Assembly (NCBI GenBank): GCA_964405405.1
Contig: CAYONT010000001.1
Coordinates: forward strand, 1-64,000
Direction: 5' to 3'
Origin: CAMCYM01 sp964405405
GTDB lineage: Bacteria; Bacteroidota; Bacteroidia; Flavobacteriales_D; Sanyastnellaceae
Length of the DNA: 64,000 nucleotides
The notes under the pieces were generated by a model, which saw only the letters and a list, made by a program, of their open reading frames with translations, ran no database searches and was not told the DNA's origin. Position numbers and translations under genes: made by a program. Numbering within the stretch: the first letter of the stretch is position 1; every line of letters starts with the position of its first letter. Positions 60,268 to 64,000 of the stretch are shown piece after piece.

Positions 60268-60275
60268 TACCTTCG
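60268..60275 (+). promoter_or_regulatory. Leaderless-type -7 box for the MMPL gene
   Basis: TACCTTCG then CTGCG and the ATG at 60281. Spacing of five bases. The divergent gap 60155-60280 has no other recognisable element. Confidence 0.4.
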
Positions 60276-60280
60276 CTGCG

Positions 60281-62818
60281 ATGTTCTGGAATCGTTTGGC
60301 CTCCTTTGTGCTGCGGCAGCGCATGTGGATTCTGCTCGTGCTGGGCGTGGTGACCGCATTCATGGCCTCGCGCATTCCCGACATCCGGATGCAATACGTC
60401 TTCGGCGGGCTGTTGCCCGAGAATGATCCGACGCACATCGCGTACGAGCGTTTCCAGGAGCGCTTTGGGTCGGAGGGCAACGTGATGCTCATCGGCGTGG
60501 CGACGGAAGCGTTGCGGGAACCGGCCGGTCTGCAGGCTTGGCATGATTTGGCCCATGCCATAGGCCAAACAGAAATCCGGGTGGACACCACCGACGACGG
60601 GCGCGACAATGCGGTCGTTCTCCCCCTCATCGACAGCATTTTCTCCCTCACCCACGCCCATCGGCTCGAGCGCGACACGGTGCTGGAGCGTTTCCAGTTC
60701 GTTCCGGTGATTCCCGCGGGTCGCATGGTGCCGGGTGGGCAGGTCGATGCGGCCTTTGTGGACAGCGTGCACGCGGCGATCGCGGCGCTCCCTTTTTACG
60801 ACGGTTTGCTGGTGTCGGAAGACGGTGAGGCCACGTTGCTCATGGTCTTCATCGACCCGACGCTGTTCAATTCGGAGCGGCGGGGCACGGTGGTGGAGGA
60901 CGTCACCGCGCTGGCGGACCGCTGGTCGGAAGAGAACGGCATCCCCATCCACCTGAGCGGCCTCCCGTTCATCCGGATCGAAATGACGAACAAGGTCAAG
61001 GGCGAAATCGGCTGGTTCATCAGTGCGGCCTTGCTTGTTACAGCTTTGCTTTTGTGGCTCTTCTTCCGGAACGCCTTGGTGATGGGGGTGAGTCTGCTGG
61101 TGGTCTTGGTGGGGGTCATTTGGTCGTTGGGCACGATGGCCCTGTTCGATTTTCCGCTGACGTTGTTGATGTCGTTGATTCCGCCGCTCATGATCGTGAT
61201 CGGGGTGCCCAATTGCATCTACCTCATCAACAAGTACCACGCGGAGTACAAAAGGCATGGCAACAAGGCCATGGCTTTGCAGCGCATGGTGGTGAAGGTG
61301 GGCAACGCCACGTTGCTGACGAACCTGACCACAGCCTTCGGCTTTGCGACGTTCATCTTCACCCACAGCGATGTGCTCCGAAACTTCGGGGTGGTGGCTT
61401 CGCTCAACGTGGTGGCGGTATTTTTCATCTCCTTGGCGGTCATTCCGGCTTTGTTCTCTCTGTTGCCGCCCCCGCAAGCGAAGCACACCCGACACTTGGA
61501 CCGCAAATGGATGTTCCAAGTGGTATCGAAATGGGTGCATCTGGTTCAGCATCATCGTCCCAAGGTCTATCTCGGTGCCCTGGTCATCGGGGTCTTCAGC
61601 TTGCTCGGCATCCTGCAGATGAAGACCACGGGCAACATCGTTGACGATTTGCCGGACCAAGACCGGGTCATCCGAGATTTGCGCTGGGTGGAGCAACATT
61701 TTCACGGGGTGATGCCTTTTGAAATCCTGGTGGACACCCAGCGGGAGAAGGGAGCTACTTCGCCCGCCTTCTTGGCAAAGGTGGAGGATTTCCAGGCCTT
61801 GCTGGGGACGTATCCGGAATTCAGTCGGTCCATTAGCGCAGCAGATGCGACGAAGTTTGGGGTGCAGGCTTTTTATGGAGGCGACCCGGAACGCTACCGA
61901 CTGCCCACCCGGAACGAGCGGTCCTTTATGGCGAATTACTTCCGGGGCTCGGCCGCGGCGGCGTCAGAGGATGCAAGTGCGGGATCGGTGGCCTCGAGTT
62001 TTTTTGATTCCACCCGCCAGATCACCCGGATCACAGCCCAAATGGCAGATATCGGCACGTTGGAAATGCGTCGGTTGCTGGAAGACCTGCGTCCCCGGGC
62101 AGATAGCATCTTTCCTCCCGAGGACTACCAAGTGACCTACACGGGCACGAGTGTGGTGTTTCTGGAGGGCACCAGCTACATGGTGGGCAACTTGGGCATT
62201 TCCATCTTGTTGGCGGTCTTGGTCATCGCCTTGGTCATGGCGCTGTTGTTCCATTCTGCGCGGATGGTCTTGATCGCATTGGTTCCCAATATCTTCCCCT
62301 TGCTATTCACCGCAGGCATCATGGGCTGGACAGGGATACCCATCAAGCCTTCGACCATCTTGGTGTTCAGCATTGCCTTGGGCATCTCAGTGGATGATAC
62401 GATTCACTTTCTGGCCAAATACCGCCAAGAGCTCAATCTGAAAAGTTGGAACATCGGAAAGGCGGTTATCGTGGCGCTCCGGGAAACGGGTGTGAGCATG
62501 ATGTACACTTCGATTGTCCTGTTCTGTGGTTTCTTGATGTTCGCGATGTCGGAATTTGAGGGCACCCGGGCCCTGGGGTTCTTGGTTAGTGTCACGTTGT
62601 GCATGGCCATGTTCACGAATCTCCTCCTTCTGCCTTCGTTGCTGTTGAGTTTTGAGCGTGCCTTGACCACGCGCTCATTCCGGGAGCCTTTCTTTGACAT
62701 CCTGGACGAGGAGGAGGACATTGAGTTGCAGGGGTTGGAGGTTCGTCCTGGCTTGGCGCCGGGTCGGGGGGAAGAACAGCACGAGGATCTGCTCCGGAAG
62801 CGGGGACAGGGGGGATGA
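60281..62818 (+). CDS. MMPL/RND-superfamily transporter
   Basis: Protein of 845 residues from ATG 60281. The layout is the RND/MMPL repeat: one span at the N-terminus (about 8-28), a large periplasmic loop (about 40-245), five to six spans (about 250-430), a second loop and another set of spans (about 640-790), about twelve in all. Motifs GVPNCIYLINKYHAEYKRHGNKAMA and the counterpart SVDDTIHFLAKYRQ in the second half are the paired TM4/TM10 regions of the family. Such proteins export lipids or hydrophobic compounds; no adaptor or outer-membrane factor is adjacent, so the cargo is unknown. Its stop overlaps the start of the next gene as ATGA. Confidence 0.88.
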   Translation: MFWNRLASFVLRQRMWILLVLGVVTAFMASRIPDIRMQYVFGGLLPENDPTHIAYERFQERFGSEGNVMLIGVATEALREPAGLQAWHDLAHAIGQTEIRVDTTDDGRDNAVVLPLIDSIFSLTHAHRLERDTVLERFQFVPVIPAGRMVPGGQVDAAFVDSVHAAIAALPFYDGLLVSEDGEATLLMVFIDPTLFNSERRGTVVEDVTALADRWSEENGIPIHLSGLPFIRIEMTNKVKGEIGWFISAALLVTALLLWLFFRNALVMGVSLLVVLVGVIWSLGTMALFDFPLTLLMSLIPPLMIVIGVPNCIYLINKYHAEYKRHGNKAMALQRMVVKVGNATLLTNLTTAFGFATFIFTHSDVLRNFGVVASLNVVAVFFISLAVIPALFSLLPPPQAKHTRHLDRKWMFQVVSKWVHLVQHHRPKVYLGALVIGVFSLLGILQMKTTGNIVDDLPDQDRVIRDLRWVEQHFHGVMPFEILVDTQREKGATSPAFLAKVEDFQALLGTYPEFSRSISAADATKFGVQAFYGGDPERYRLPTRNERSFMANYFRGSAAAASEDASAGSVASSFFDSTRQITRITAQMADIGTLEMRRLLEDLRPRADSIFPPEDYQVTYTGTSVVFLEGTSYMVGNLGISILLAVLVIALVMALLFHSARMVLIALVPNIFPLLFTAGIMGWTGIPIKPSTILVFSIALGISVDDTIHFLAKYRQELNLKSWNIGKAVIVALRETGVSMMYTSIVLFCGFLMFAMSEFEGTRALGFLVSVTLCMAMFTNLLLLPSLLLSFERALTTRSFREPFFDILDEEEDIELQGLEVRPGLAPGRGEEQHEDLLRKRGQGG

Positions 62819-64000
62819 GAACTTGGCTGTTGCTGTTGGCAGGGTGGTTGGGCGTTTCTGAGGGAGAAGCGCAGCGTTGTGGCTGGCTGGACTTCTACCA
62901 TGTAGTGGGCGTCTCTTTTGTGGAGGCAGGCTCGGGAAGACCCATGAATCGGGTGAAGGCCTCCTTGCGCGACACGCGCAATCGAACCGTACTCCATGGC
63001 GAGGTGGAGGAGCAGCCGAAACTCTTTCCCGTATTGGATGGTCTGTATTGTGCGTTTGTGCCTTCCGGTCACGTCGTCGCGCATCCGTTGGCGCCTCCCC
63101 GGTATTGGGTGGTGGTCCAAGACGGGGGGGATGAGCTTTTCTTCCCCTTGCAGACCGATGGAGCGCTTCCAGCCTGTGGGAGCCGGCTCAACCACAAGAG
63201 CTATCTGAGATGGGATGATCCAGCGTCCCCCTTGCAAGAGCGCCCGGGGGGGTACCGGCCCCTACGCATCGAGGTGCCACCTCGGAAAGACAGGGCGGCA
63301 AGGGCGGAGTTGGGTTGGGCCGAGGCGGTGGCCCGGGCGAACCTGCGATGGGATGAAGCACGCGTGGACTCTGGGAATCCCCTCACGACCCCCCAGGTGA
63401 CGGAATCGGCGCCGCCTGGGGCATGTTTGGCCTGGGAGCGGCGAGGGGGAGCGGTTCAGTCGTCTGAACCGTCTGTGCCTGTGTGGATGGCGGGAGCTGG
63501 ACAGGTTGCTTGGGTGGATACGCTGTGGATTCGGAACCGTTGCAACCGTCCTGTGTCCTACCGGTTGGAGTCTTTTGGTGCGGGCATGGTGGCAAGCCGG
63601 GGCCAGGCAAAACCGGGGTTGGGCATGATTCCAGCGGACACGACTTGGATGTGGACATTGGACAGCCGGTGGGAGGTGGCTCCAGGGTCGGTGGAACGGC
63701 TTGATTGGGTGTTGCGGTGGTTGCCCCCGGCAGGAAACGGGGGTCTTTGGGATACCACCCTGGTCGCCCTGGTGCTGGGGGAAGGATGGCAGCGTGGAGA
63801 GGGCGTTTGGTGGGGGCCGGAACCCAGAGACCGTCCGGGTTGGCGGCCAGCGGTGGTCCGGGCACCGGAGGGGGCCGTTCAGTGGGGGATGGTGCGAAGC
63901 TCCGACGGCGTCCGGGAAGGGCGGTGGCAGGAGTTGCGTCCGGGGGAATGGGAGGCGAATAGCCACGTGTTCAGCAAGGAGGTCAACGTGGTGGTGGGTT
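62815..64000 (+). CDS. Exported protein of unknown function, continues past the window
   Basis: The ATG at 62815 overlaps the MMPL stop (ATGA), and the frame stays open for 395 codons to the last base of the window. It has a signal peptide (MRTWLLLLAGWLGVS, cut near EGEAQ), then a beta-rich body with many Trp and Pro residues, including FPVLDGLYCAFVPSGH, SVPVWMAGAGQVAWVDTLWI and CNRPVSYRLESFGAGMV. The central part (about 210-300) resembles a DUF1573-like or Ig-fold strand pattern of secreted Bacteroidota proteins, but I cannot name a domain. Coupling to the MMPL gene suggests a shared transcript. Since the end is not seen, a C-terminal T9SS signal cannot be excluded. Confidence 0.6.
   Translation, partial: MRTWLLLLAGWLGVSEGEAQRCGWLDFYHVVGVSFVEAGSGRPMNRVKASLRDTRNRTVLHGEVEEQPKLFPVLDGLYCAFVPSGHVVAHPLAPPRYWVVVQDGGDELFFPLQTDGALPACGSRLNHKSYLRWDDPASPLQERPGGYRPLRIEVPPRKDRAARAELGWAEAVARANLRWDEARVDSGNPLTTPQVTESAPPGACLAWERRGGAVQSSEPSVPVWMAGAGQVAWVDTLWIRNRCNRPVSYRLESFGAGMVASRGQAKPGLGMIPADTTWMWTLDSRWEVAPGSVERLDWVLRWLPPAGNGGLWDTTLVALVLGEGWQRGEGVWWGPEPRDRPGWRPAVVRAPEGAVQWGMVRSSDGVREGRWQELRPGEWEANSHVFSKEVNVVVG

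Overview
The window looks like a GC-rich (about 60 %) chromosome segment from the Bacteroidota, most likely order Flavobacteriales. The markers are lineage-restricted families: GldH, a T9SS type A C-terminal sorting domain on an M43 metalloprotease, DUF4271 beside hemD, DUF2480, DUF6089-uppS-bamA-ompH-ompH-murI in that order, SpoIIE-type phosphatase with HAMP, and -7 promoter boxes of the TAnnTTTG type in place of sigma70 boxes. No phage, IS element, CRISPR array or plasmid function is visible. Coding density is near 95 % and no gap exceeds 300 bases, so this is ordinary core genome with a few accessory secreted proteins.

Layout. 1-11.7 kb: end of an upstream gene, gldH, a sterol-desaturase pair, a rhodanese lipoprotein, a secreted M43 protease, two exported proteins of unknown role, polA, a DUF2480 protein and dxs. 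11.8-15.0 kb: purQ and purD around two small membrane proteins. 15.1-25.7 kb: a fused GT2-GT9 glycosyltransferase, an O-antigen-ligase-like protein, S41 protease, rnpA, hemD, DUF4271 and a very large lamin-tail secreted protein. 25.8-31.6 kb: TonB-dependent receptor, tRNA-Thr(CGU), a lone response regulator and metG. 31.7-38.1 kb: S66 LD-carboxypeptidase, kbl, a DAO-type oxidoreductase, a GbsR/MarR regulator with a strong palindromic operator, ferritin and a SpoIIE phosphatase. 38.2-48.6 kb: universal stress protein, alpha/beta hydrolase, pdxJ, then the envelope cluster CBS protein-nadK-DUF6089-uppS-bamA-ompH-ompH-murI. 48.6-53.4 kb: gamma carbonic anhydrase, yifB/comM, gmhA and dsbD. 53.5-59.3 kb: choice-of-anchor L protein with a dockerin-like tail, yhhQ, tilS, pabB and lpd. 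59.3-64 kb: a lipoprotein of unknown function, an MMPL/RND exporter and an unrecognised exported protein that runs off the window.

How the parts connect. Much of the window serves the cell envelope: gmhA (heptose precursor), the heptosyltransferase-like GT9 domain and the ligase-like protein suggest LPS core or O-antigen assembly; uppS and dxs supply polyprenyl carriers; bamA and two Skp-like chaperones insert outer-membrane proteins; murI and the LD-carboxypeptidase handle peptidoglycan.

The signals I find most worth checking are not genes. The 9-mer GGCCAAAYC (core GGCCAAA) recurs about 55 times on both strands, roughly once per 1.2 kb, several-fold above what base composition predicts, and resembles a DNA-uptake-signal distribution. 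A set of -7-like boxes sits only 4-7 bases before start codons, implying leaderless transcripts for polA, purD, lpd and others. A perfect 10-bp inverted repeat precedes the GbsR-type regulator. polA carries a G10 homopolymer in an inserted low-complexity linker.
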